This document shows positions 16,829 to 25,154 of a stretch of DNA of 64,000 bases, piece by piece. The stretch's first letter is position 1; every line of letters begins with the position of its first letter. A program made the position numbers and the translations under genes. A model generated the notes under the pieces. It saw nothing but the letters and a program-made list of their open reading frames with translations. It was not told the origin of the DNA and ran no database searches. The DNA is taken from positions 2,480,001-2,544,000 of the forward strand of contig JASSUI010000001.1 in the NCBI GenBank assembly GCA_031963415.1, read 5' to 3'. The stretch comes from JASSUD01 sp031963415. Its GTDB lineage: Bacteria; Pseudomonadota; Gammaproteobacteria; Burkholderiales; Burkholderiaceae.

Positions 16829-17257
16829 TCAGGAACGATTAGATTTACTTTTTTTTCCGCCAAAGGTAAAAATCGTTCTTGCTTCATTCGTAATATTACC
16901 TGCCGCTTGCTGTCCAACATCACCATCTACATTTTGCGTTACCGCATTAACTGCTGAGCCTGCCGTTAGCGCGCCTAACACAGCTGCCTTCACGGAAAGC
17001 GGCGCAGCGTGATAGCGTTTTAATAATTCTTGTTCGTCAACGGATAACTGTGCTCGTGAACGTTCCCCCGAGATGACATATAAAACATCAACGCCGGCCT
17101 TATGCCAATTTGCACCCGCGACAAAATTGGGTGCTCGCTCCCCCTTAACATAAAGACTATAGCTCGCTGTTGATACATCGCCTGCTGCTGCCATGTCTTT
17201 TTGTTTCCAGCCTTGCTCTTCTCTTTCTTGCTCCAGTCTCTTACCGAAATCCATCAA
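16829..17257 (-). CDS. Phage repressor-like HTH protein
   Basis: The 142-residue product begins with an XRE-type helix-turn-helix (about 4-60: FGKRLEQEREEQGWKQKDMA, then STASYSLYVKGERAP), followed by WHKAGVDVLYVISGER, a form typical of phage immunity regulators, and LSVDEQELLKRYHAAP. The C-terminal 45 residues carry the Q-N-V-D-G motif. It diverges from the Ogr-like gene across a 170-bp AT-rich region and is the likely lysogeny repressor of the island. Confidence 0.8.
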   Translation of the reverse strand: MMDFGKRLEQEREEQGWKQKDMAAAGDVSTASYSLYVKGERAPNFVAGANWHKAGVDVLYVISGERSRAQLSVDEQELLKRYHAAPLSVKAAVLGALTAGSAVNAVTQNVDGDVGQQAAGNITNEARTIFTFGGKKSKSNRS

Positions 17258-17423
17258 ATTTCCTCTTAAGTAAAAAATTACTATTGTATATTTATTAAAT
17301 GTACATTTATACTAATGAATAAATTAAAGAGGCTTTCTTACGTTATAAATGTAAAAAAGATAGAAATATACTGATTTTTGAAAGATGGGTGTAGAACTTT
17401 TGCTTTTATCCGAGGGAACCTTC
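17258..17423. promoter_or_regulatory. Divergent control region between repressor and Ogr-like gene
   Basis: Very AT-rich, with TGTATAT...ATGTACA as an imperfect inverted repeat (about 17285-17305) and a second ATAAATGTA nearby. This is where operators and divergent promoters would be expected. The exact sites cannot be fixed by eye. Confidence 0.45.
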
Positions 17424-17873
17424 ATGCGTGCTTCTATCTATTGCGCTCACTGTAAAAGTCCGGCCACAGTGAGAAATAGCTTTTTCTTAAGTCCTTTATT
17501 GCGTCGGCTTTTTTGTGTTTGCCGCAATCCTCTTTGTGGTCATACCTTTGTTGCGGAGTTGGAAACGATACGTACGTTATCACCTTCAGGAACGCCTGAC
17601 CCTGATATTCAATTGCCTACTTCAACACGCGCCCGCGCTTATAAAAAAGAAGCCGACTTGATTCATACGTTAGCGCGGAATTTTTTAGAAGAACATCAAG
17701 CTGAACACTTAAGCCATCATCGGCAACGCTTAATTGAGCGTTGTATTAAGCATTTGATGGAGGTTAAGGGCATATCAGCAAGTGCCGCAGAAGGTATTGC
17801 ATTGCAAGCATTAGACGAATGCGAATCTCGAGATAGAGGGGAATACATCGATTTTCATCCGGACATTACGTAG
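17424..17873 (+). CDS. ogr: Ogr/Delta-like zinc-finger late activator with extra C-terminal module
   Basis: The first 60 residues fit P2 Ogr: CAHCKSPATVRNS, a basic stretch and CVCRNPLCGHTFVAELE, giving the Cys-X2-Cys and Cys-X4-Cys zinc ligands. Ogr turns on P2 late (tail) promoters through the RNA polymerase alpha subunit. Beyond it lies an 85-residue helical module (about 65-149) that P2 Ogr lacks; the same module recurs in the next gene (17926). I take ATG 17424; a GTG-side extension to 17385 has no support. Confidence 0.8.
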   Translation: MRASIYCAHCKSPATVRNSFFLSPLLRRLFCVCRNPLCGHTFVAELETIRTLSPSGTPDPDIQLPTSTRARAYKKEADLIHTLARNFLEEHQAEHLSHHRQRLIERCIKHLMEVKGISASAAEGIALQALDECESRDRGEYIDFHPDIT

Positions 17874-17925
17874 TACTTGTTCGTTGACGATAGCTTTTCC
17901 TTAACAGTTACTTATCCAATGGCTC

Positions 17926-18327
17926 ATGATGCAAATAACAAATACTTTTGAGATTTATAAGATAGCCCTTAGTTTTCTAGATGATCATCACGCTGCCTCT
18001 TCGTCTGTCACTGATCAATATGATTTAGTAAAACGGTGCATTGAACGTATCTTTCACCCCTATAAGGAACATCTCACAATGACTTACGCCAGAGATGTTA
18101 CTTTACAAGCACTCTGCGAAATTAAATCACGCGAATGCAATATTAACGCAACAATCCACCCTAGCTATTTATCATCACATGCCTTCTTTATAAGAAGCTC
18201 GGGCAGCAAAAAAGAGTGGATAGTACCTCTTGCTAATTTAATGCCATATGTGCCGCGAATAGACTTAATCAGCGAATTTGAACGTGGTGGCGAGCGCTTA
18301 CCTGGTTATGAACCATTTTTTGGCTAG
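17926..18327 (+). CDS. Paralogue of the Ogr-like protein's C-terminal module
   Basis: 133 residues. The first 85 match the C-terminal module of the preceding gene: ALSFLDDHHA beside ARNFLEEHQA, LVKRCIERI beside LIERCIKHL, and TLQALCEIKSRE beside ALQALDECESRD. The zinc finger is lacking. It probably arose by duplication and may modulate or compete with the Ogr-like protein. Function unknown. It ends 7 bases before the primase gene. Confidence 0.6.
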   Translation: MMQITNTFEIYKIALSFLDDHHAASSSVTDQYDLVKRCIERIFHPYKEHLTMTYARDVTLQALCEIKSRECNINATIHPSYLSSHAFFIRSSGSKKEWIVPLANLMPYVPRIDLISEFERGGERLPGYEPFFG

Positions 18328-18334
18328 GCCCGCC

Positions 18335-20968
18335 ATGCGCGTCGAACTTCATCAAATCATCACCCAACGCTTACTAGCTGACTATGGCTTTAAGGTTAAG
18401 CCGTCATGGCTACAGCATGGCATTTGTCCGGCATGTGGAAAAAAAGAACTTTATACGCATGCGGATAACCCTTGGGTGTTACGTTGTGGCCGGTTAAATC
18501 ATTGTGCTTGGGAGGGCCACGTTAAAGAAATTTATGCTGATCTCTTTAATAGTTGGTCTGAGCGTTTTCCGTTAGCCAACAATAATCCACATGCAGCGGC
18601 TGATGCGTATATGCATTATGCGCGAGGCTTTGATCTTAAGCGCATTAAAGGTTGGTATACGCAAGGTCAGTATGACTCGACAACGCTCAACGCCAGGAGT
18701 GCGACGGTACGTTTTACCGTCGGTGAGACGTTCTGGGAAAGATTGATCGATCAACCAGAGCGGTTCGGCAAAAAAGCCAACTTCAAGCCAGGTGGGCGTT
18801 ATGCGGGGTTGTGGTGGCAGCCGCCTACGTTAGAGCTAATGAAGGTTGAAGAGCTGTGGTTAGTCGAAGGCATCTTTGATGCGATTGCGTTAGCGCATCA
18901 TGATATCGCCGCGGTGGCTTTGTTGTCGTGCACGAATTACCCGGAGCAGGCGCTTAATGAATTGTTGGCGCTGCGCCAAAGTAATCGGCCCAGTTTAATT
19001 TGGGCGCTCGATAATGACGCAGCAGGACAAAAAGGCATCTTGAAAGGCATCCATCAAGCACGCAAAGCAGGCTGGACATGTGAAGCGGCGCAGATTCCTC
19101 AAATCACGAAAGGTAAACTCGATTGGAATGACTTGCACCAGCGCGAACGGCTGACAGAGGCAGATTTAGCTGACTATCGCTATCACGGCGCGTTATTGAT
19201 TGCCGCCAGTGCGTTAGATAAAGCGCAACTGATCTATCTTAAGCATCGCCAGCGCACCTTTATCTTCGATTACGAGCGGCGCCTATATAGCTTCAAGATT
19301 GATACAGACCGCTTCGAGTCAGCCAAAGAAGCCGTACAAGATTGTTCAGAAGAGGAACAACTCAGACAAGCGATACAAAAAGCGGCGACGGTAACGGAGA
19401 TTGCTAACTGTCTGCCTACCGCGCTCTATTACCAAGCTAACCCGCTCACGGATGAAGCTTGGTATTACTTCCGTATCGATTTCCCCAACGGCCAAACGAT
19501 TAAAAATACCTTCACCGGCTCGCAAGTCGCCTGCGCCAGTGAATTTAAAAGAAGATTACTCGCCATTGCACCAGGGGCTTTTTATACGGGCAACAGCAGC
19601 CAACTCGACCGCTATTTAAAAGACCAGATGGCCGATATCCGTTCGGTGAAAACCATCGATTTTATTGGCTATCATCGGGAATACGGTTGTTATGTCTTCC
19701 ATGACGTCGCAGTTAAAAACGGCCTCATCTATCGCCTTAACGAAGAAGATTTTTTTGAACTTAGCAAACTCAGTATTAAAACGCTGAACCAATCAACCAC
19801 ACTCAGCCTTGCGCAAGATACTCAATCCGCCTCTTATGATTGGCTCAATGCGCTCTGGCTTTGCTTTGGGGCGAAAGGAATCATTGCGCTTGCGTTTTGG
19901 TTAGGCTCGCTCTTTGCCGAACAGATTCGTGCCGAACAAAAAAGCTTTCCCTTTCTTGAGGTGGTAGGAGAGCCTGGGGCCGGTAAATCCACGTTGATTG
20001 AGTTTTTATGGAAACTTTTAGGAAGGCGAGATTATGAAGGGTTCGACCCTTCTAAATCCTCCCTCGCGGCGCGAGCGCGTAACTTCTCGCAAGTGTCTAA
20101 TTTACCCGTGGTGCTTATTGAAGCTGACCGCAGCGACGAAACCAAATATAAAATTTTTGATTGGGATGAACTGAAGACCGCCTATAACGGGCGCAGTGTC
20201 AGAGCCACCGGCGTTAAGAATAGCGGCAATGATACCCGCGAGCCACCTTTTCGCGGGGCCATTGTGATTAGCCAAAATAGCCCAGTTGTGGCAAGTGAAG
20301 CGATACTGCAACGGCTCGTGTCGTTGTATTTTGATCGGGCGACGCAAACCGCCGAAACCAAAGCACAGGCCGAAAGTTTAGAGCGCGTCACACCTGAACA
20401 AGTCAGCGGGTTTATGCTAGCTGCGCTTACGCGGGAAACAATCATCCTCAAAAAGCTGAGTGAGTGCGCCCCCATTTATGAGACTCAGCTCCAGGCCCAC
20501 CCATCGATATATAGCCTCCGCATTGCCAAAAATCATGCTCAGCTGATGGCACTCATTGATGCGCTCGAATTTATTGTTCCTTTGTCTGTTAATCAAAAGG
20601 ATGCGGCACAGGCGCAATTAATCGACATTGCCATTCAGCGGCAACAAGCGATTAGCGCTGATCATCCTATTGTGCAGGAGTTTTGGGACACTTTCGATTA
20701 TCTCGAACGAGATGCAGAACACTCACTCAATCATGCCCGAGAATCAGATTTAATCGCTATCAATCTCAACGACTTTGCCAAAGTCGCGGCATTGCAGCAG
20801 CAAAAAATCCCCTCGTTACTCGAACTCAAACGCTATTTGCGCGACAGTCGCAGGCGTAAATTTGTTGAAGTTAAAACGATGCGTTCCACTTTGCAAAGAG
20901 TGGATTTATCCCTTAGAAGCACACCCGAAATATTGAAGTGTTGGATTTTTAAACGAGAGCAAGAATGA
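18335..20968 (+). CDS. Phage/plasmid primase-helicase with TOPRIM domain
   Basis: 877 residues from ATG 18335. An N-terminal zinc ribbon (Cys31, Cys34, Cys51, Cys57), a TOPRIM primase domain (LWLVEGIFDAIAL about 174-186; ALDNDAAGQKGI about 224-235) and a C-terminal SF3/D5-like ATPase with Walker A GEPGAGKST (about 547). This is the P4-alpha/satellite style of replication protein, not the P2 A rolling-circle type, so the replication module comes from another lineage than the tail module. The stop overlaps the next start (ATGA). Confidence 0.85.
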   Translation: MRVELHQIITQRLLADYGFKVKPSWLQHGICPACGKKELYTHADNPWVLRCGRLNHCAWEGHVKEIYADLFNSWSERFPLANNNPHAAADAYMHYARGFDLKRIKGWYTQGQYDSTTLNARSATVRFTVGETFWERLIDQPERFGKKANFKPGGRYAGLWWQPPTLELMKVEELWLVEGIFDAIALAHHDIAAVALLSCTNYPEQALNELLALRQSNRPSLIWALDNDAAGQKGILKGIHQARKAGWTCEAAQIPQITKGKLDWNDLHQRERLTEADLADYRYHGALLIAASALDKAQLIYLKHRQRTFIFDYERRLYSFKIDTDRFESAKEAVQDCSEEEQLRQAIQKAATVTEIANCLPTALYYQANPLTDEAWYYFRIDFPNGQTIKNTFTGSQVACASEFKRRLLAIAPGAFYTGNSSQLDRYLKDQMADIRSVKTIDFIGYHREYGCYVFHDVAVKNGLIYRLNEEDFFELSKLSIKTLNQSTTLSLAQDTQSASYDWLNALWLCFGAKGIIALAFWLGSLFAEQIRAEQKSFPFLEVVGEPGAGKSTLIEFLWKLLGRRDYEGFDPSKSSLAARARNFSQVSNLPVVLIEADRSDETKYKIFDWDELKTAYNGRSVRATGVKNSGNDTREPPFRGAIVISQNSPVVASEAILQRLVSLYFDRATQTAETKAQAESLERVTPEQVSGFMLAALTRETIILKKLSECAPIYETQLQAHPSIYSLRIAKNHAQLMALIDALEFIVPLSVNQKDAAQAQLIDIAIQRQQAISADHPIVQEFWDTFDYLERDAEHSLNHARESDLIAINLNDFAKVAALQQQKIPSLLELKRYLRDSRRRKFVEVKTMRSTLQRVDLSLRSTPEILKCWIFKREQE

Positions 20969-21357
20969 AAACAAACTCGTCTACTGAACTGGATGAAGGC
21001 AACGAGAAAGCTATCTCAACGTTAGAAGTTATCGGCGTCAAAGAAGCGGCCAAACTCTTACGTGCTCACGTGCAAACCGTTTGCCTAAAAGCCAAAAAAG
21101 GAGAAATCCCAGGCCGAAAAGTTGGCAGAGGCTGGGTTTTTTCAGTGCTTGCCCTACAGCGCTATCTTGATGGAGAATTCAGCCCGCGAGTTATGCAGGG
21201 CGATCAACTGAATGGAGGTAAAACATGTCGCTCTACAGACCCAAAAAAAGTCCAAACTATTATTACAAACTCTACTGTCCAGCAACTGGAAAAGTGTTAC
21301 AGGGAAGCACTGGCACCGCGGACAAGGCCAAAGCGCAAGAACTCCACGATCGCTTAA
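20965..21357 (+). CDS. AlpA/excisionase-like HTH protein
   Basis: 130 residues with a MerR/AlpA-type winged helix (about 20-68: GVKEAAKLLRAHVQTVCLKA, then GRKVGRGWVFSVLALQRYL). Such proteins act as excisionases or as activators of integrase genes. It overlaps the primase stop by 4 bases, and its last 44 codons overlap the integrase start in another frame, so the expression of the two is linked. Confidence 0.75.
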   Translation: MKTNSSTELDEGNEKAISTLEVIGVKEAAKLLRAHVQTVCLKAKKGEIPGRKVGRGWVFSVLALQRYLDGEFSPRVMQGDQLNGGKTCRSTDPKKVQTIITNSTVQQLEKCYREALAPRTRPKRKNSTIA

Positions 21358-22325
21358 AGGTGGATTTGTGGAACCAGGCGAAGCTTGGCGAAAAGCCGAA
21401 GTATCTCTGGCAACATGCTGTTGGAGAGTATTTAACAGAGCGGGAAGAGCAAAGCAGTATAGGTACGACCATAGGAAGATTACGCTGGTTACAGCCCTGG
21501 TTAGAAGATATAGCACTGGTCGATATTAATCAGGAGCTAATTAGCAAAATCAAAGCTGCTAAGCAAAACGACATCGTGCATATTAGGGGTAAACATGGCT
21601 TCAAAAAAAGCACAAACCGCAAAGTTCGACCGGCTACGGTTAACCGTGTATTAAAAGTGATATCAGCCGTTTTAAAAGTAGCGCTTCGCAAGGGATGGTT
21701 AGATCAAGTCCCTAAAATTACTTTCCTAGCTGAACCTAAAAAGCGCATTCGTTGGCTGACTCCACAAGAGGCAGAAAGGCTTTTATCTTTATTACCTCCC
21801 CATTTGGCGGCTATGGCGCAGTTCTCATTAGAAACTGGCTTACGGCGAGCCAATGTTACGGGTTTGGAATGGTCGCAAATCGACCTAGTAAGAAAAGTTG
21901 CTTGGATCCATCCAGATCAGGCAAAAGCGCGTAGGGCGATAAGCGTTCCTCTCTCTGATGCAGCAATTGAAGTATTAATGCGTCAGCGGAAGAATAGGCG
22001 GGATACTGATCATATCGCTAGCGTCTTTGTTTATAAAGGTAGATCGATTAAGGAGACGTCTACTAGAGCTTGGTACGAAGCGCTAAAAGCGGCAGGCATT
22101 AAAGATTTTAGGTGGCATGACTTAAGACACACATGGGCGAGTTGGCATGTTCAACGGGGTACGCCTTTGTATGTACTTAAAGAGTTGGGGGGATGGGAAA
22201 CACTAGAGATGGTGCAGCGGTATGCGCATTTATCTTCAGCGCACCTAGCGCAATGGGTTCAATCTCATACGAATTTTGAGCTTCGTACAGAGCAAGCTGC
22301 ATTCTCTGAGAGAGCTATGGCTTAG
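21225..22325 (+). CDS. int: Tyrosine recombinase / integrase
   Basis: Site-specific recombinase of the island. 366 residues: an N-terminal arm-binding domain (about 5-60), a SAM-like core-binding domain (about 60-165) and a catalytic domain with Arg207, His298, Arg301, Trp324 and the nucleophile Tyr333 (motifs TGLRRANVTGLEW, WHDLRHTWASWH, GGWETLEMVQRYAHLS). All catalytic residues are present. GGAGG lies 6 bases before ATG 21225, inside the preceding gene. It ends 65 bases from the 3' end of tRNA-Asn, the usual position for an integrase next to its tRNA attachment site. Confidence 0.93.
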   Translation: MSLYRPKKSPNYYYKLYCPATGKVLQGSTGTADKAKAQELHDRLKVDLWNQAKLGEKPKYLWQHAVGEYLTEREEQSSIGTTIGRLRWLQPWLEDIALVDINQELISKIKAAKQNDIVHIRGKHGFKKSTNRKVRPATVNRVLKVISAVLKVALRKGWLDQVPKITFLAEPKKRIRWLTPQEAERLLSLLPPHLAAMAQFSLETGLRRANVTGLEWSQIDLVRKVAWIHPDQAKARRAISVPLSDAAIEVLMRQRKNRRDTDHIASVFVYKGRSIKETSTRAWYEALKAAGIKDFRWHDLRHTWASWHVQRGTPLYVLKELGGWETLEMVQRYAHLSSAHLAQWVQSHTNFELRTEQAAFSERAMA

Positions 22326-22356
22326 GTAGAATTTAGCTGTAGTAGCTTTCTGATAA

Positions 22357-22384
22357 AAAAGGCTTACATCGCTGTAAGCCTTTT
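22357..22384. terminator. Bidirectional terminator between int and tRNA-Asn
   Basis: Stem AAAAGGCTTACA / TGTAAGCCTTTT with a 4-base loop. It serves the integrase on the plus strand and the tRNA on the minus strand. Confidence 0.85.
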
Positions 22385-22390
22385 AAAATC

Positions 22391-22466
22391 TGGCTCCCCG
22401 ACCAGGGCTCGAACCTGGGACCTGCGGATTAACAGTCCGTCGCTCTACCGACTGAGCTATCGGGGA
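22391..22466 (-). tRNA. tRNA-Asn (GTT)
   Basis: 76 nt including CCA. Acceptor arm TCCCCGA/TCGGGGA, T-loop GTTCGAGC, anticodon loop CTGTTAA giving GTT, discriminator G. Its 3' end faces the integrase and is the likely attachment site. Confidence 0.97.
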
Positions 22467-22620
22467 AAAGGTGAGACGCGATTTTAGGGTTGCCTACCGA
22501 TATTGTCAAGCAAAATTGATAAATATGATGTTTGGCTAATAGACAATATGAATGTTTGTGTTTGATGAAGTCAATATTTGAAATGCATTCATCAATGTAA
22601 CAACTGATACGACTTTTATC

Positions 22621-23013
22621 TTAGCGCTTTAACAAATGCTTCTTATCAGTTATATCTTTCCAATGGTCAGCATCAGGCAAAGGAGCTTGTGATCTAGTAA
22701 TGGTTGGCCATTCTTTCGCTAGTTCAGCGTTGAGAGCGACAAATTCTTGCTGATCGCCTGGCACATCTTCTTCTGCATAAATTGCGGTGACGGGGCATTC
22801 CGCAACGCATACTGCGCAATCAATGCATTCATCAGGGTCGATGACTAAAAAGTTCGCGCGCCGCTGATTTTTTTGCTCATCTTCATTGCCTGATTGATTG
22901 TTATTTCCACCGCTAAAGTGTTCATCTATTTTATGAAAGCAATCTACTGGGCACACATCGACGCAATCGGTGTAAAGGCAATTAATGCAGCTTTCAGTGA
23001 CAACGTGAGTCAT
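22621..23013 (-). CDS. fdxA: Ferredoxin (7Fe-8S, FdxA type) with an insertion
   Basis: Small electron carrier. 130 residues where Burkholderia FdxA has about 107. Cluster ligands are present: CINCLYTDCVDVCPVDCF and CIDCAVCVAECPV. Between the two motifs is an Asn/Gln/Glu-rich insert of about 23 residues (SGGNNNQSGNEDEQKNQ), where relatives have a few residues before NFLVIDPDEC. The C-terminus (DVPGDQQEF, AELAKEWP, PLPDADHWKDI) is standard. The insert is charged and likely a surface loop. Confidence 0.9.
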   Translation of the reverse strand: MTHVVTESCINCLYTDCVDVCPVDCFHKIDEHFSGGNNNQSGNEDEQKNQRRANFLVIDPDECIDCAVCVAECPVTAIYAEEDVPGDQQEFVALNAELAKEWPTITRSQAPLPDADHWKDITDKKHLLKR

Positions 23014-23214
23014 ACAAAGTCTCTTTGCAACGGTAAAGGTATTTGCCCGCCGAATGCAGGCTAAGTTTTTTTCTGATGGAATGTAATTGTAGCGTACTCC
23101 TTACTTTTGCTAGAAGCTGTTCAATGCCTAAAAGAAGAGAGGTTCTGAAGGTGGTTCTGTACACAATAGCCCTTACCGATTGAGTACACTTCGCCAAATA
23201 TAAGTTGTTGAATG

Positions 23215-23245
23215 TAAAAAATCCGGCGCGGGGCCGGATTTTTTA
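23215..23245. terminator. Terminator of the cold-shock gene
   Basis: Stem AATCCGGC / GCCGGATT with a 5-base loop, flanked by T-runs on both strands. It lies 32 bases past the stop of the minus-strand gene. Confidence 0.85.
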
Positions 23246-23276
23246 CTTCAGACTGCTTACGATTTAGTTAAGCGGA

Positions 23277-23522
23277 CTAAGCTGCAGTATCCAATCGAAC
23301 GTCAGTTGCTTGCAGACCTTTAGGGCCTTGCTCAACAACGAACGTGACAGGAGCGCCTTCATCTAATGTTCTAAAGCCCTCCATCTGAATGGAGACTTGG
23401 TGAACAAATAACTCATCTGAACCTACACCGCTACCCTCTGGATCAGGTGTAATAAATCCATAGCCTTTGCTGGCATTGAACCACTTAACCCTACCTTTTT
23501 TTCTTGGCTTATCACCTGACAT
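23277..23522 (-). CDS. Cold-shock protein (CspA family)
   Basis: 81 residues, single cold-shock domain that binds RNA/ssDNA as a chaperone. RNP1 KGYGFI and RNP2-like ELFVHQ are present, with GRVKWFNASKGYG at the start. The N-terminal Lys/Arg-rich MSGDKPRKKGR and a DPEGSGVGSD loop are slightly longer than in E. coli CspA (70). Single gene with its own terminator. Confidence 0.92.
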   Translation of the reverse strand: MSGDKPRKKGRVKWFNASKGYGFITPDPEGSGVGSDELFVHQVSIQMEGFRTLDEGAPVTFVVEQGPKGLQATDVRLDTAA

Positions 23523-24031
23523 ATCAATTTCCCTCTACTTTATTACTTGCAATTGCGAACGCTCAAAAAAATTAAGTGACATGGGTCACCGCTTTTTAGA
23601 GGATCAACCTGACCTTTTCTGCCTGAAATTCAATTCCAGAAGAAACGAGTAACCTGATTGTTTGTTTTCTTTAAACAAGAGTCAAGTTTTTTTGAAAATT
23701 TATTGCTTTATTTCTGGAAATAAGCATTTCTACAACTAAAGCGATTAAAAATATAGATACATTACCAGTGCTTACGTGACTGTATTCCTGCAAATCGTCT
23801 GCTGCCGTATTTCTGGTACATCTTTTTAGACTAGAGTGTTTAGCCTATTTTGATTTAGTTTAAAAATAGTTTGGTGAAGCGGAAAAAGGGAGGAGTATTC
23901 AAAGTCTCTCTGAGAAATCGCCGCCTTTACTGCTCGTAAAACTAGTGCTTGTGGTGCTGCGCAGCGCTACCAAAAAGACGCGAAGAAATTTCAGAAATAA
24001 GCTGATGTGCCAGCATAAAAAAGTAGGCAGG
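23523..24031. other. Gene-free gap between csp and rpsF
   Basis: About 600 bp without a credible gene. Short frames here are low-complexity shadows. It contains only an AT-rich leader for the cold-shock gene and the rpsF promoter at its right end. Confidence 0.6.
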
Positions 24032-24060
24032 TTGTCTGATAAGAGATTTCCCGCTACAAT
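24032..24060 (+). promoter_or_regulatory. Promoter of rpsF-priB-rpsR-rplI
   Basis: TTGTCT (24032-24037), 17-base spacer, TACAAT (24055-24060). About 65 bases upstream of the rpsF start. Confidence 0.65.
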
Positions 24061-24127
24061 CGCCGGTTTTATTCGCCTTGCTGCACCGGTTTTGATGCCC
24101 GGGTAGCTGTTATCCATAAGGAAGATT

Positions 24128-24493
24128 ATGCGTCATTATGAAATTGTTTTTATTGTGCGTCCTGATCAAAGCGAGCAAGTCGGCGCGATGATCGAACGGT
24201 ATAAAGCGATTGTTGCTGCTCGCAATGGGAAAGTTTATCTTGTTGAAGATTGGGGCCGCCGGCAGTTGGCTTATATGATCGAGAAGAAAATTGCGAAGGC
24301 TCACTATGTGTTGATGCGTATTGAATGCGATCAAGAAACGCTGCAAGAGCTTGAGCAAGCATTCAAATTTAATGATGCTGTATTGCGTCATTTAACTGTA
24401 AAGATGAAGAAAGCGGTGCTTGATCCTTCTCCAATGATGAAGGAAGTTCAGCGCGAAGAAGCAAAAAAAGCAGCTTTAGCTCCCGCGGCTTAA
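24128..24493 (+). CDS. rpsF: 30S ribosomal protein S6
   Basis: 121 residues, normal length. RHYEIVFIVRPDQSEQVGAM at the start, then DWGRRQLAYMIEKK. It pairs with S18 on the platform of the small subunit. AAGGAAG precedes the ATG. First gene of a four-gene cluster whose order (rpsF-priB-rpsR-rplI) is conserved in beta- and gammaproteobacteria. Confidence 0.97.
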   Translation: MRHYEIVFIVRPDQSEQVGAMIERYKAIVAARNGKVYLVEDWGRRQLAYMIEKKIAKAHYVLMRIECDQETLQELEQAFKFNDAVLRHLTVKMKKAVLDPSPMMKEVQREEAKKAALAPAA

Positions 24494-24535
24494 GTTTGAG
24501 TTAAGTGTAAGCAAGTTAACCTTAGTTGCTTAACG

Positions 24536-24835
24536 ATGAATCGGGTTTGCCTTGAAGCGAGTATTAACGAGCGAACACCTATTCGTTATACACCAGCAGG
24601 TGTACCTCTTTTGCAGTGCACGTTAGCGCATCGCTCAGAGGTTATCGAAGCGGGTGTGCGGCGTAAGATTGACATGACGGTGTCAGCTGTTGTGGCAGGG
24701 GAGTTAAGTGGCTTATTAGCTTCCTATGAGCTTGGTCGTTTAGCTAATTTCATTGGTTTTCTTGCTCCACGCAACCAAAAAACGCATACGCTTATCTTTC
24801 ACATTACTGAGTTACAAGAGATTCACAAGGATTAA
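24536..24835 (+). CDS. priB: Primosomal replication protein N (PriB)
   Basis: 99 residues, OB-fold protein that stimulates PriA at stalled forks. NRVCLEASINERTPIRYTPAG and later AVVAGELSG, FIGFLAPR are family motifs. It sits between rpsF and rpsR as in related genomes; the stop is 2 bases before rpsR. Confidence 0.93.
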   Translation: MNRVCLEASINERTPIRYTPAGVPLLQCTLAHRSEVIEAGVRRKIDMTVSAVVAGELSGLLASYELGRLANFIGFLAPRNQKTHTLIFHITELQEIHKD

Positions 24836-24837
24836 AT

Positions 24838-25125
24838 ATGGCCCGCTTTTCCGGCAAAAAGAACGACAAGAAAACTGATTTTCGTCGTCAACAGCAAAAC
24901 CCACTTTTTAAGCGCAAAAAATTCTGCCGCTTTACTGCTGCTAAGGTTGAGCAGATCGATTACAAAGATATCGATACGTTAAAAGATTTTGTTGGCGAGA
25001 GTGGCAAAATTACGCCAGCTCGTTTGACAGGTAATAAAGCGCGTTTTCAACGTCAGTTAAATCAGGCAATTAAACGTGCGCGCTTTTTAGCGTTATTGCC
25101 ATACACTGACTTGCACAAGTCTTGA
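24838..25125 (+). CDS. rpsR: 30S ribosomal protein S18
   Basis: 95 residues. KKFCRFTAAKVEQIDYKDID, and GKITPARLTGNKARFQRQLN in the core. The N-terminal 30 residues are basic and somewhat longer than in E. coli S18 (75), as in other Burkholderia. Confidence 0.97.
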   Translation: MARFSGKKNDKKTDFRRQQQNPLFKRKKFCRFTAAKVEQIDYKDIDTLKDFVGESGKITPARLTGNKARFQRQLNQAIKRARFLALLPYTDLHKS

Positions 25126-25154
25126 TGCATCACGGCGCGATTAGGAGAATGTAA

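Larger units (their letters stand above)
5328..22400. mobile_element. Headless P2-like prophage/tail island next to tRNA-Asn
   Basis: Tail and baseplate genes in P2 order, then regulatory, replication and integration genes, ending at a tRNA-Asn 3' end. P2 genes Q, P, O, M, N and L (portal, terminase, capsid), lysis genes and R/S are absent, and X is missing between U and D. The left boundary is uncertain: no copy of the tRNA 3' end is visible to the left, so the C4 repeats and the Rpn gene may or may not belong to the element. Confidence 0.75.

Noticed and set aside
23899..24117. Minus-strand frame in the csp-rpsF gap
   Set aside because: Overlaps the rpsF promoter and shows no protein-like pattern.
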